NCBI RefSeq assembly: GCF_001463905.1
Contig: NZ_BBWR01000012.1
Span: 266,183 to 330,182 of the forward strand
Direction of reading: 5' to 3'
Length of the DNA stretch: 64,000 nt
DNA from: Aureimonas frigidaquae
GTDB lineage: Bacteria > Pseudomonadota > Alphaproteobacteria > Rhizobiales > Rhizobiaceae
Part shown: one piece after another, positions 16,732-24,406 of the stretch
Layout of the letters: the number at the start of each line of letters is the position of its first letter
Numbering within the stretch: position 1 is the stretch's first letter
Notes under the pieces: model-generated
The model's input: only the letters and a program-made list of their open reading frames with translations
What the model was told of the DNA's origin: nothing
Databases searched by the model: none
Position numbers and translations under genes: made by a program

Positions 16732-17094
16732 TCAGTGCGCCTTCCTCAAGAAGACCTTACCGGTCGCGATGGGGGTTGTGCCGAAAATGACTGCAGGTTC
16801 GAGGGTTCGCTCCACAACGAGATCGTCGTCGGAATGGAAGTCGTCGGCATTCACAGCGGTGGCTGCCAGTCCGACTTCGAAGGCCCGCTCGTCGAAGTCG
16901 ACGACCGCCATGCCGTTCTCGGAGAGGATCGCCGTCAGGCGCTCGCCAGCGTAACGCGCCTGTGAGTTCAGCCGATTGTGCTGGCTTTCTGGCGCGCTTG
17001 CGATCAGACGCTCGAACGCGCGGCAAATTTTCCAGTACTCGACCGCAAGCGCGGCGAGCGCGCGCACCTCTTGAGAACCGATCTCCGAACTCAT
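16732..17094 (-). CDS. Small GrpE-like protein (putative nucleotide-exchange factor)
   Basis: 120 residues. The N-terminal half is helical (ALAVEYWKICRAFERLIASA); the C-terminal half, ILSENGMAVVDF-x-ERAF then VVERTLEPAVIF-x-TTPIATGKVFLRKA, follows the pattern of the GrpE beta-wing domain (G-x-x-V-I-D, then an E/V-rich stretch, then G-R-x-x-x-x-A-x-V). The similarity is weak and by eye. Start overlaps the J-like gene stop by 4 bp (ATGA) and its stop is one base before the Hsp70 start, so the three proteins are made together. An exchange factor beside Hsp70 and a J-like protein is the obvious reading. No signal peptide or membrane segment. Confidence 0.55.
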   Translation of the reverse strand: MSSEIGSQEVRALAALAVEYWKICRAFERLIASAPESQHNRLNSQARYAGERLTAILSENGMAVVDFDERAFEVGLAATAVNADDFHSDDDLVVERTLEPAVIFGTTPIATGKVFLRKAH

Positions 17095-19010
17095 TTTGCA
17101 AGGTTCCTTCCCTCGAATTCCAGGATCGCTCGGCGCGTCGATAGCTCGGTGTCGAGCGCTGACCAGTCGCCATTTCTGTACTGCCTATCAACGCAGCGCT
17201 GATTCCATTCATCAATGAACCCGTTGAGGCGCTCGTTCTGCGCGTAAGACAGCGACGCCTGGCCTTTCATCGCCTCATCAAGCCTGAAACTCTGGAAGCG
17301 ACACCACCGCAGTTCAGATTTCGTCAGCGCGCTTGTGTCGCCGATCCGGGGTATGGAGGCTTCGCTATCCAATTCATGCCCGGCGAGTGGCGGTTGCGAT
17401 GCCGTCGATACTGCGCTGGAGCTCCGCGTCGTCGAGGGCCTTCGGCCTTGAGCTTCCAGGTGATCATTCAGGATCACGAACCCGACGAACGCGGCAATCA
17501 CGCCGAACACCCACAGCTTCACTCTCCGTGAGGACTTACGCTTTTGGATCGCCTCTACGAGCTCCCCGAATATGCGTTTGTTGTCCTCGTCCCGGGTCGC
17601 CGCTCGCGCTTGCATCGCCTCATTGAGCGCCAGACCCAGGCGTCCACCGGACACGTGCGCTGTCACGCTCATGAGGGCGAGGTTGTCCGTCAGGGTAGCA
17701 AAGTCGGACCGCAAACGCTCAAGAGCATCCTTCGGAGGGGCGACCGTTTGAGCATGGCGCAAAGCTCCACGCAGGAGCGCGGCCGACGACTCGGCAAACT
17801 TGTGCTCATTCGTCAGTCGAACTGCGAGCCCCCGAATAATTTCCCACGGCCGCTCCTCGACTTCCGTTCCCTTCGTTGCGTCGACGGCGGCCACAAAAAG
17901 CCCATGCAGCTCTGCGCCCTTTCCCTTTCGCCCGCCTTCGAAACCCCACCTTTTCAGATCGCGGTTGAGCCCGTGCACATTTGTTTCGGCGTCCTCGATC
18001 CCGCGTATGAGGGGTTGCAGCTTCTGAAAGGCGAGATTGCCTCGAACGATCCGTATATTGTCATCGATCTGCTCCACAGCGCCTGGTAGGGCATCGAACA
18101 TCTCGTGGGCGATGTGAAGCAGGCGCAGCGCTGTCGCACTGTCGCCATCGTCGTTCGCGACCGAGACGCCGAGATTGTTGAACTGCTCGTAGAGCTCCCG
18201 TGTGCGCGGCTCGTCACGGCCTTTCCCTTCATCGAGTAGCTGCATCGGTCGGGTTAGGGACATCCAGCGGGCGACCGCGTCGCGCAGGGTTGCCAGATCC
18301 GTGTCGCCGCGCTTGCCGTCCCGAACCCTCTGGATGCGCGACTGTACCTGCTCCTCGCGCCGCGACAGTTCACCAACCACTGATTGAGCGTAGATGTCGA
18401 CCACCGCATCCAAGCGATCGAAGTCACGGTCCGAGAACGCCACCGTTACGGTAACGAGGTCGACGACGGCCGTCGCACGGCTTTCCGGGTCGCTGATGCC
18501 ATCGACAGCAGCCTGCATCTGACGTCGAAAAAGAGCTTCAAGCGCTGCCTCAACCGACTTTCGGTCCGCGGGAGGAAGGGAGGCTTTTGTGCGCTCGTCA
18601 TTTACGGCGTCCAGTACGGACCCCACCGCGCACGCTTCCTGCGCTTCGTATAAATCCATAAGGTAGTTGCGTTCGGAGCCGAACACGGAGGCGAGGTGCG
18701 CCAGGAGGTTTGATCGAGGCAGGGAGTGAAGGGATCGAACGAAGGGCTCTAGATCTTCCACCTTGTGCTGCTTGCGCAGGGCCGAGCTGATACTGCTTGC
18801 AAGCTTTGGCTCAACATCGAGGAGCGCACCCAGTTCCGCGTCAATCCGCAACCGCGGGGTCGTGAGTACCTGCCGTATCCTATTGGCTTTATCCTCGCCG
18901 ACCACTCCGTCATCGATTGCGTCTTGGATCTGATCGGTTGTCGCATGAACGTCCGCATCCGTCGCCAGCCCCAGCGCGATGAATGGATTGGTCGCCAGAT
19001 CAAAACTCAC
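17091..19010 (-). CDS. Membrane-anchored protein with degenerate J-like N-terminus
   Basis: 639 residues from the GTG complementary to 19008-19010, which has GGAGAGG 9 bases upstream; a GTG at 19028 would add six residues and lacks a ribosome site. The N-terminus NPFIALGLATDADV, followed about 40 residues later by LTTPRLRIDAELG, resembles J-like domains (NPFxxLGL, then DPRxRLxAEL), but no HPD tripeptide is present. A long helical cytoplasmic region follows (to about residue 490), then one membrane helix (VKLWVFGVIAAFVGFVIL, about 497-514) preceded by SSRR, so the C-terminal ~120 residues should be periplasmic. That tail has two cysteines (LRWCRF, NQRCVD). First gene of the Hsp70 operon; likely recruits it to the inner membrane. 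Confidence 0.6.
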   Translation of the reverse strand: MSFDLATNPFIALGLATDADVHATTDQIQDAIDDGVVGEDKANRIRQVLTTPRLRIDAELGALLDVEPKLASSISSALRKQHKVEDLEPFVRSLHSLPRSNLLAHLASVFGSERNYLMDLYEAQEACAVGSVLDAVNDERTKASLPPADRKSVEAALEALFRRQMQAAVDGISDPESRATAVVDLVTVTVAFSDRDFDRLDAVVDIYAQSVVGELSRREEQVQSRIQRVRDGKRGDTDLATLRDAVARWMSLTRPMQLLDEGKGRDEPRTRELYEQFNNLGVSVANDDGDSATALRLLHIAHEMFDALPGAVEQIDDNIRIVRGNLAFQKLQPLIRGIEDAETNVHGLNRDLKRWGFEGGRKGKGAELHGLFVAAVDATKGTEVEERPWEIIRGLAVRLTNEHKFAESSAALLRGALRHAQTVAPPKDALERLRSDFATLTDNLALMSVTAHVSGGRLGLALNEAMQARAATRDEDNKRIFGELVEAIQKRKSSRRVKLWVFGVIAAFVGFVILNDHLEAQGRRPSTTRSSSAVSTASQPPLAGHELDSEASIPRIGDTSALTKSELRWCRFQSFRLDEAMKGQASLSYAQNERLNGFIDEWNQRCVDRQYRNGDWSALDTELSTRRAILEFEGRNLAK

Positions 19011-19766
19011 GCCTGCCAACCTCTCCACTGAACGAGCTCAACTCTGGAATCACGCCCGACGGCCTGCTATCCAACGTATTTATGCAGACAGTATGTCGCA
19101 CCCGCAAGAAGAGTAGTGAGGATGGAAACGGCTATGCCTGCTCACGCGATGGCATAAACGCCGAAAGGTTGCTCCCGCTTCAACTACCGGTCCAGGGCGT
19201 TGCCGAACTGTAGATATTTTTTGAGCGGCGGAACCTATCCCTAGTTTGTTTCAGTTTTGGTCCTCAGGAAATCTTATGAATCGTGCTCTTTAGAAGGCAT
19301 TTTTCTCTGAATATTAGCTTAGACAACCCTTTGTAAGATCGATATTATTTCTACGATTTGGTACATCCAACTAATCATCTAGCGTTGAATTCAAATGTGA
19401 ATGCGTAGCGTCCAATATTCGGCATGGCCCTTATATTATTCTCCTATGAACCGTAAGGCGCTGATACAGCCCACTTTGCGGGGGGGGTAATCTGACGCAA
19501 AGCTTGCGAGGCACCCTATAGCCGAGGTTGAAATGTCCGCGTCATTTATGGTGTGGTTGACCGAACCAGAGGTCATAGAGCCTGACGGTCAGCGACCGGC
19601 AAAGCGGTGATCGAACATCTCTCGCTCATCCTACCTTGGCCATCAGGGCCGAAGCGGATCCGGATCCCCGGCAGGTCGTCCGCATATCAGACCGGCAATC
19701 GCCGACCTGTTCGTCACCGAAGCCGATTGCCGAACCGGAATAGCGGGGCAGTCACTCTTTGACCGG
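19011..19766. other. Gene-poor, partly AT-rich spacer upstream of the Hsp70 operon
   Basis: About 755 bases without a supported gene. The stretch 19203-19420 is clearly AT-rich (runs such as TATTTTTT and AATATTAG), unlike the GC-rich surroundings, and should hold the promoter of the minus-strand chaperone operon. A loose minus-strand sigma-70-like pair is TTACAA (complement of 19331-19336) and TATTCA (complement of 19308-19313), 17 bases apart. A G8 run lies near 19482-19490. The part 19540-19760 looks like decayed coding sequence without an identifiable family. Confidence 0.5.
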
Positions 19767-20750
19767 TCAGGCGGCGAGTTCGTCCAGGATGGCATCGGGC
19801 ACCAGGATCCCGTCGCGCTCGGCCGCCTGTCTTGCGGCAAGGCGTCGTGCGCCGGGCAGTCGCGCGCCGTCCTGCCCCTCGATCGCGTCGGCCAGCACGG
19901 CGAAGCGGGCCGGGTCGGTGCCGAAGGCGGCCGGGTCCATGGCGATGATGAGTTGGCCTGTTCCGGGCGGGTCGCCCGCCGCATCCAGGAAGGAGGACGC
20001 TTCCTGCGCATAATTGGCGCCTGTCAGCCCGCCTGCGAGAAGCTCCACCATGAGGGCGAGCGCAACGCCCTTGGCGTCGCCCAGCGGGGCCATGGTCCCG
20101 GCTAGGGCGGCGTCGGCATCCTGCGTCGGCTGGCCGTTCGCATCGAAGGCCCAGCCTTCCGGTATGGGCTCCCCGCGCGTTTTGGCCGCCATGATGTTGC
20201 CGCGCGCCACCTTGCTGAGCGCCATATCCACCACGATCGGCTCGCGACCTGGCACCGGGCAGGCGAAGGCGATGGGATTGGTCCCGAAGACGGCGCGGCG
20301 CCCGCCCCACGGCGCCATGGCCGCAGGGGTGTTGGCAAACAACAGCGCGACCAGCCCGCGCCGTGCCAGAGCTTCGGCATAGAGCCCCGCCGATCCGCAA
20401 TGATGGGAGCGATGGATGGCGGCGCAGGCGATCCCCTGCGCGGGGGCGAGATCGACCAGCGTTTCGACCGACAGATCGAGCGCCGGATAGGCGAAGCCGA
20501 AGGCGGCATCCACCAGGACAAGGCCCGGCCGCACCGGGTTCCGGGTCGGTTCGGCGGTGCCGTCGATCTTGCCGGCCCGCACCTGCGCCGCGTAACTGCC
20601 GAAGCGCGACAGGCCGTGCCCCTTGAAGCCATCGGCCTCTGCCAGCACGAGAGCCCGTGCCACGCTGTGTGCAGTGGTTCGGGATGTTCCGCACCGCACG
20701 AAGGCCTCTTGCACACGCTGCTGAACGTCAGCCAAAGCCAGTATCGGCAT
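19767..20750 (-). CDS. comC: (R)-sulfolactate dehydrogenase, ComC-like (malate/lactate dehydrogenase family)
   Basis: 327 residues from the ATG complementary to 20748-20750, with GAGGGGAA upstream on the minus strand. The family is the Ldh/malate-dehydrogenase type II fold: ADGFKGHGLSRF (about 38-49), AIHRSHHCGSAGLYAEAL (about 110-127, catalytic His), FGTNPIAFACPVPG (NAD-binding, about 155-168) and DAKGVALALMVELLAGGLTGA. It comes 4 bp after slcC in the suy cluster. In Chromohalobacter, ComC reduces sulfopyruvate to (R)-sulfolactate, the isomer cleaved by SuyAB. The assignment to this substrate rests on context. Confidence 0.78.
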   Translation of the reverse strand: MPILALADVQQRVQEAFVRCGTSRTTAHSVARALVLAEADGFKGHGLSRFGSYAAQVRAGKIDGTAEPTRNPVRPGLVLVDAAFGFAYPALDLSVETLVDLAPAQGIACAAIHRSHHCGSAGLYAEALARRGLVALLFANTPAAMAPWGGRRAVFGTNPIAFACPVPGREPIVVDMALSKVARGNIMAAKTRGEPIPEGWAFDANGQPTQDADAALAGTMAPLGDAKGVALALMVELLAGGLTGANYAQEASSFLDAAGDPPGTGQLIIAMDPAAFGTDPARFAVLADAIEGQDGARLPGARRLAARQAAERDGILVPDAILDELAA

Positions 20751-20754
20751 GGTG

Positions 20755-21699
20755 TCAGTTCCCCTCGAGGCAGTTTCGGACGGCATCCACGACGACCTTC
20801 GATACACGCAGGTTCGATTCAGCGCTCAAGCCGGCGATGTGCGGTGTCAGGATCAGCCTGTCGATGCCTTTGAACCGCGCCGCGTCCTCCTTCGGCAGCG
20901 GTTCGTTCTCGAACACGTCCAGCGCCGCGCCGCCGATCCGGCCGGCGCGCAGCGCCTCTGCCAGCGCAGCCTCGTCGACAATGCCCCCGCGTGCCGCATT
21001 GATCAGGATCGCGCCCGGCTTCATGGCGCCGATGGCCGCGGCGTCGATCATTCTTCGGGTGTCGTCCGTCAAGGGTACGTGGAGCGAGATCACGTCGCTT
21101 TGCGCGATGAGTTCGGCAAGCTCGACCCGTTCGACCCTGCCGAAGGGCATGGTCCAGGCAGCGTCTCCGGCCGGCAGGAGCGGATCGTATGCCGTGACCC
21201 GCATGCCGAGGGCCGCGCAACGGCGGGCCGTCTCCCGTGCGATGGAGCCGAATCCGATGAGGCCGAGCGTGCGGCCCATGATTTCCCCACCATCCGACAG
21301 GGCCGCGCGCGGCCACGCGCCATCGGCCATGGCGGATGTCGCGCCGTAGGCGCCGCGCAGAAGCTGCAGGGAAACGGAGACGACATATTCGGCAACCGAT
21401 ACGTCATTGGCGCCGCGCGCCGGCAGCACCGCGATGTTGCGGCTGCGGCAGGCTTCCAGGTCGATATTGTCGAGCCCGACGCCGAGCCGGCCCACGGCCT
21501 TGAGGCGCGCCGCACCGGACAGGAGCGCGGCGGTGACGCGCGTGCGGTTGCGCACGATCAGCGCGTCCGCCTCTGCAACCAGTACGGCCAGTTCGTCCGG
21601 CCGGTCGACGAGGCCGGGGTCATAGGCAATCTCACACCCCTCCAGCCCCTGGCGAAGGATGGCTTCGTCCATGAATTCGGAAACGACGATTCTGCGCAT
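20755..21699 (-). CDS. slcC: (S)-sulfolactate dehydrogenase, SlcC-like (D-2-hydroxyacid dehydrogenase family)
   Basis: 314 residues; ATG complementary to 21697-21699 has AAGGGAAT upstream, preferred over a TTG at 21717. SerA-type fold: substrate loop VGRLGVGLDNID (about 75-86), NAD site LIGFGSIARETARRCA (about 147-162), catalytic Arg in NAARGGIVDE, Glu in ENEPLP and His in TPHIAG. With ComC it would interconvert sulfolactate enantiomers through sulfopyruvate, as described for SlcC/ComC in Chromohalobacter salexigens. A 12-bp hairpin separates it from suyB. Without the suy context it could be called a phosphoglycerate-dehydrogenase-like enzyme. Confidence 0.78.
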   Translation of the reverse strand: MRRIVVSEFMDEAILRQGLEGCEIAYDPGLVDRPDELAVLVAEADALIVRNRTRVTAALLSGAARLKAVGRLGVGLDNIDLEACRSRNIAVLPARGANDVSVAEYVVSVSLQLLRGAYGATSAMADGAWPRAALSDGGEIMGRTLGLIGFGSIARETARRCAALGMRVTAYDPLLPAGDAAWTMPFGRVERVELAELIAQSDVISLHVPLTDDTRRMIDAAAIGAMKPGAILINAARGGIVDEAALAEALRAGRIGGAALDVFENEPLPKEDAARFKGIDRLILTPHIAGLSAESNLRVSKVVVDAVRNCLEGN

Positions 21700-21724
21700 G
21701 GCATTCCCTTGTCCCAAGATCCGG

Positions 21725-21768
21725 CCAGCATGCTGGGTCAGGACCCGGCCGTAAGGGGCCGGGTCCTG
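21725..21768. promoter_or_regulatory. Tandem palindromes between suyB and slcC
   Basis: A perfect 12-bp stem, CAGGACCCGGCC (21739-21750) and GGCCGGGTCCTG (21757-21768), has a 6-base loop. Next to it is a 12-base self-complementary block, CCAGCATGCTGG (21725-21736). No T-run follows on the minus strand. It lies in the only sizeable gap (78 bp) of the suyA-suyB-slcC-comC operon, so it may stabilise the suyAB message or reduce readthrough into slcC-comC. Confidence 0.55.
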
Positions 21769-21777
21769 CAGGCACGA

Positions 21778-23052
21778 TCAGGCGCTGCGATAGAGCTTGG
21801 TCATCACGAATTCGCGGTGCCCGAGCGCCTCTGCCGCCGTCAGGCGGCCATTGGCCGTGCGCACCACCATGTCGATGAGCGCGTCGCCCGCATCGGAGAT
21901 GGTCATGTCACGCCGCAGAACGCCGGACACGTCCACGTCGATATGCTCGCCCATCGTGCGCACCGTACGCGGATTGCCGGTGATCTTGATGACCGGCACG
22001 ATCGGGTTGCCGATCACATTGCCCTGGCCCGTCGGGAAGGTGTGAACCACGTAGCCCGCGGCGGCCATGAGCGTCACGCATTCGGCGGCGGCGGAAGAGG
22101 TGTCCATGAAATACAGGCCGGGCCCCTTGGCGGGCGCTTCCGCCGGCTCCAGAGCGTCGATGTAGGTGCAATCATGGCCGATCTTCTCGAGATTGCCGAG
22201 CGCCTTCTCCTCGATCGTCGTCAGCCCGCCGGCAATGTTGCCCTTGGTCGGCTGGGAGTCGGACAGATCGTCGGTCTTGTGCGCTTCGATCACGTCGTCC
22301 TGATAGGCCTTCCACATGGCGTACCACTTCTCCGCCACCTCGGGTGATGCCGCGCGCTCCTTGCACAGATGCTCGGCGCCGGTGATCTCGGAGGTTTCGC
22401 CGAACACGCCGTAGATGCCCTGCGGAATGAGCTTGTCGTACATGTTGCCGACCGTCGGGCATGAAGAGAGGCCCGTCGTCGTGTCGGACTCTCCGCATTT
22501 GGTGGAGACCCACAGATCGGAAACGGGGCACTCTTCGCGGGCAAGCTCGGTCGCCCATTGCACGAAGCGCTTGGCCTGGTAGCTGGCCTTGGCAATGGTG
22601 GCGATATCGCCATGGCCTTCGATCCCGAAGCCGATGACGGGCTTGCCCGTGCGGGCGATACCCTCCACCACGCGGTTGGTCCACTGGTCCTCGATGCCGA
22701 TCACCACCACGGCGGCAACGTTGGGGTTGGAGCCGATGCCGATCAGCGTGCGGAAATGCAGTTCCAGATCCTCGCCGAACTGCAGGCGGCCATAGGCATG
22801 CGGCAAGGCGAGCGTGCCCTTGACCTGATGGGCGACCGCCTCGCAGGCGGCGTTGGACAGATCGTCCAGCGGCAGGATGACGACGTGATTGCGAACGCCG
22901 ACGCGGCCGTTTTCCCGCCGCCAGCCCATGAAGGTGGCGTTGGCATAGTCGGACGAAGCACGTTCGCCCGAAAGGAGCGCGGTGGCGAACTGGTCGGGCG
23001 CGCCGCCCACGAAGGGATCGGCAATGGTCTCATTGGTCATGGTCTTGGACAT
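21778..23052 (-). CDS. suyB: (R)-sulfolactate sulfo-lyase large subunit SuyB
   Basis: 424 residues of the UxaA/GarD C-terminal family: [20 protein letters not shown] (about 43-62), cysteines in [20 protein letters not shown] that fit the family's metal-binding role, and [20 protein letters not shown]. Altronate and galactarate dehydratases share this fold, but here the small SAF subunit is a separate gene 6 bp upstream and two sulfolactate dehydrogenases follow, which is the SuyAB arrangement. With SuyA it splits (R)-3-sulfolactate into pyruvate and sulfite in the cytoplasm. The first ATG is kept (GGTGAGCCGGG upstream); an ATG four codons later is possible. Confidence 0.85.
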   Translation of the reverse strand: MSKTMTNETIADPFVGGAPDQFATALLSGERASSDYANATFMGWRRENGRVGVRNHVVILPLDDLSNAACEAVAHQVKGTLALPHAYGRLQFGEDLELHFRTLIGIGSNPNVAAVVVIGIEDQWTNRVVEGIARTGKPVIGFGIEGHGDIATIAKASYQAKRFVQWATELAREECPVSDLWVSTKCGESDTTTGLSSCPTVGNMYDKLIPQGIYGVFGETSEITGAEHLCKERAASPEVAEKWYAMWKAYQDDVIEAHKTDDLSDSQPTKGNIAGGLTTIEEKALGNLEKIGHDCTYIDALEPAEAPAKGPGLYFMDTSSAAAECVTLMAAAGYVVHTFPTGQGNVIGNPIVPVIKITGNPRTVRTMGEHIDVDVSGVLRRDMTISDAGDALIDMVVRTANGRLTAAEALGHREFVMTKLYRSA

Positions 23053-23058
23053 CCCGGC

Positions 23059-23382
23059 TCACCAGCGCTTGGTCTTGGCGTTCTGCGTGTGGACATGCTC
23101 GCCCTTGGCGATCGGCGCGACGACCTTGCCGATATCCTGTCCGTACTTGATCAGCGTGTCGCCGACCTTCAGCTCCGTCAGCGCAACCTTGTGGCCGATC
23201 GGAATGTCGTGCTTCACGTCCACTTCGAAGGTGGTGTCGTTCTCGGTCACGACGCCGAAGGCCCGGGTGTTCGCCGCAAGGCCTTCGATCACCGCGACGG
23301 CGACATTGTCCTTGGGACTGTGCGCCAGGACATGCGGGTTCCTGCCCCCGGCCCCGTGCTGCACGGCTTCTGCTGCGCTCAT
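23059..23382 (-). CDS. suyA: (R)-sulfolactate sulfo-lyase small subunit SuyA (SAF domain)
   Basis: 107 residues; the ATG complementary to 23380-23382 has GGAGG 7 bases upstream, so the longer opening to 23415 is rejected. The protein is a single SAF domain (HSPKDNVAVAVIEGL at the start, IPIGHKVALTELKVGD in the middle, YGQDIGKVVAPIAKGEHVH at the end), as in the N-terminal domain of altronate dehydratase. It pairs with SuyB six bases downstream. The promoter region just upstream contains a perfect 16-base palindrome. Confidence 0.85.
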   Translation of the reverse strand: MSAAEAVQHGAGGRNPHVLAHSPKDNVAVAVIEGLAANTRAFGVVTENDTTFEVDVKHDIPIGHKVALTELKVGDTLIKYGQDIGKVVAPIAKGEHVHTQNAKTKRW

Positions 23383-23421
23383 CGTCTTTCCTCCGCATCG
23401 AAAGCGGCTGACCACCGCTCA

Positions 23422-23437
23422 TGTCTTATATAAGACA
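23422..23437. promoter_or_regulatory. Perfect 16-base palindrome, candidate SuyR operator
   Basis: TGTCTTATATAAGACA equals its own reverse complement. It lies 40 bases upstream of the suyA start, between suyA and the co-oriented GntR gene, where the suyAB-slcC-comC promoter should be. HutC-type GntR proteins bind AT-centred palindromes of this size. A partial copy occurs at 24313-24328 before the regulator and exporter genes. Confidence 0.6.
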
Positions 23438-23493
23438 CTTTATCTCAACGGGGTCAAGCGACGCTTGGCGGGGTGGCGCGGTGCCCTTCGCGG

Positions 23494-24231
23494 TCAACGC
23501 AGTTCGGAGTGATAGTGTTGGGCGTCGGTGTTGCAGGTGCTCAGGCGCCATTCCACCGGAGCTCCGTCCAGCGAATAGGCGATGCGCGAAATCTGCAGGA
23601 CCGGCGCGCCGGGCGGAAGCTGCAGGGCCGCGGCCTCGTCCGCCGTGGCGGCCACCGCCTTCAGCTTTTCGTCGGACTTGGCGATCGTGACGCCGAAGTG
23701 GAGGGCGTAGAGGCCGTAGAGATTGTTGGGCAGCTCCATCACCTCGATCTCACGGAACGTATCAGCCGGAAGGCTGATCGTCTCCACGATGGCGGGCCGC
23801 CCCGCAATGGAGCGCAAGCGGGTGATCCGGACCACTTCGCTCATGCGACTGAGGTTCAGAACCTCCTGCTCACCGGCATTGGCGCGCGACCGCGCGACGG
23901 ACAGGACCTGACTGTCCGGGAACACGCGCTGCCCGGAATCGGGCACCAGCTTGAAGAACTGGAACATGATCCGCTCTTCGTCATGCGTGGCGACGAACGT
24001 TCCCTTGCCCTGCCGGCGCACGACGAGGTTTTCGCTCGCCATCGCGTCCAGCGCCTTGCGGACCGTGCCCTGGCTGACGCCGAGCTCGGCTGCGAGCTGC
24101 ATTTCGCTCGGCAGGAGCGCGCCTGCAGGCCAGATGCCATCGGCGAGCCGCCGGACCAGCATGTCGCGGACCTGCCGATAGAGCGGCCGGAATCCCAACG
24201 CATCTTCCCCTGCCGTCTCGTTCCGATCCAT
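23494..24231 (-). CDS. suyR: GntR-family (HutC subfamily) regulator of the sulfolactate cluster
   Basis: 245 residues from the ATG complementary to 24229-24231, with AGGTGG upstream; the in-frame extension to 24300 is rejected. N-terminal winged helix: LPSEMQLAAELGVSQGTVRKAL and RQGKGTFVA (about residues 38-78), the standard GntR DNA-binding end. The C-terminal domain is UTRA/chorismate-lyase-like (VVRITRLRSIAGRPAIVETI, LYGLYALHFGV, LQISRIAYSLDG), which defines the HutC subgroup and binds a small ligand. Position upstream of suyA and the palindromes at both ends suggest it represses the cluster until sulfolactate or sulfopyruvate binds. Confidence 0.82.
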   Translation of the reverse strand: MDRNETAGEDALGFRPLYRQVRDMLVRRLADGIWPAGALLPSEMQLAAELGVSQGTVRKALDAMASENLVVRRQGKGTFVATHDEERIMFQFFKLVPDSGQRVFPDSQVLSVARSRANAGEQEVLNLSRMSEVVRITRLRSIAGRPAIVETISLPADTFREIEVMELPNNLYGLYALHFGVTIAKSDEKLKAVAATADEAAALQLPPGAPVLQISRIAYSLDGAPVEWRLSTCNTDAQHYHSELR

Positions 24232-24312
24232 CGTCGCCACCTGTGTCACATCCTGCTCTGTGTCATCTAGCCCGGCCGGGCTGCACATCGCTACAGCCAT
24301 TTCAGCTCTTGA

Positions 24313-24336
24313 CTCTTATATCTTATACGGTTGTAT
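24313..24336. promoter_or_regulatory. Second candidate SuyR site in the suyR/exporter divergent region
   Basis: CTCTTATATCTTATAC repeats the TCTTATA half of the perfect palindrome at 23422 as a direct repeat, followed by ATAC-GGTT-GTAT (24325-24336). It lies between the regulator (start 24231, minus) and the YeiH-type exporter (start 24407, plus), so one protein could control both directions. Confidence 0.4.
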
Positions 24337-24406
24337 GGACAGAGTCGTTTGAGCAAGCGCAGATGCGACCGCACTGGTGCGGGGTCGCAACTCTCATAGG
24401 TTTGGC

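Noticed and set aside
19540..19760. Possible transposase remnant upstream of comC
   Set aside because: No frame longer than a few dozen codons matches a transposase family I know, and no terminal inverted repeats were seen.
21778..23382. Calling the two genes altronate or galactarate dehydratase
   Set aside because: The small SAF subunit is a separate gene and the neighbours are two sulfolactate-type dehydrogenases and an anion exporter, with no hexuronate genes.
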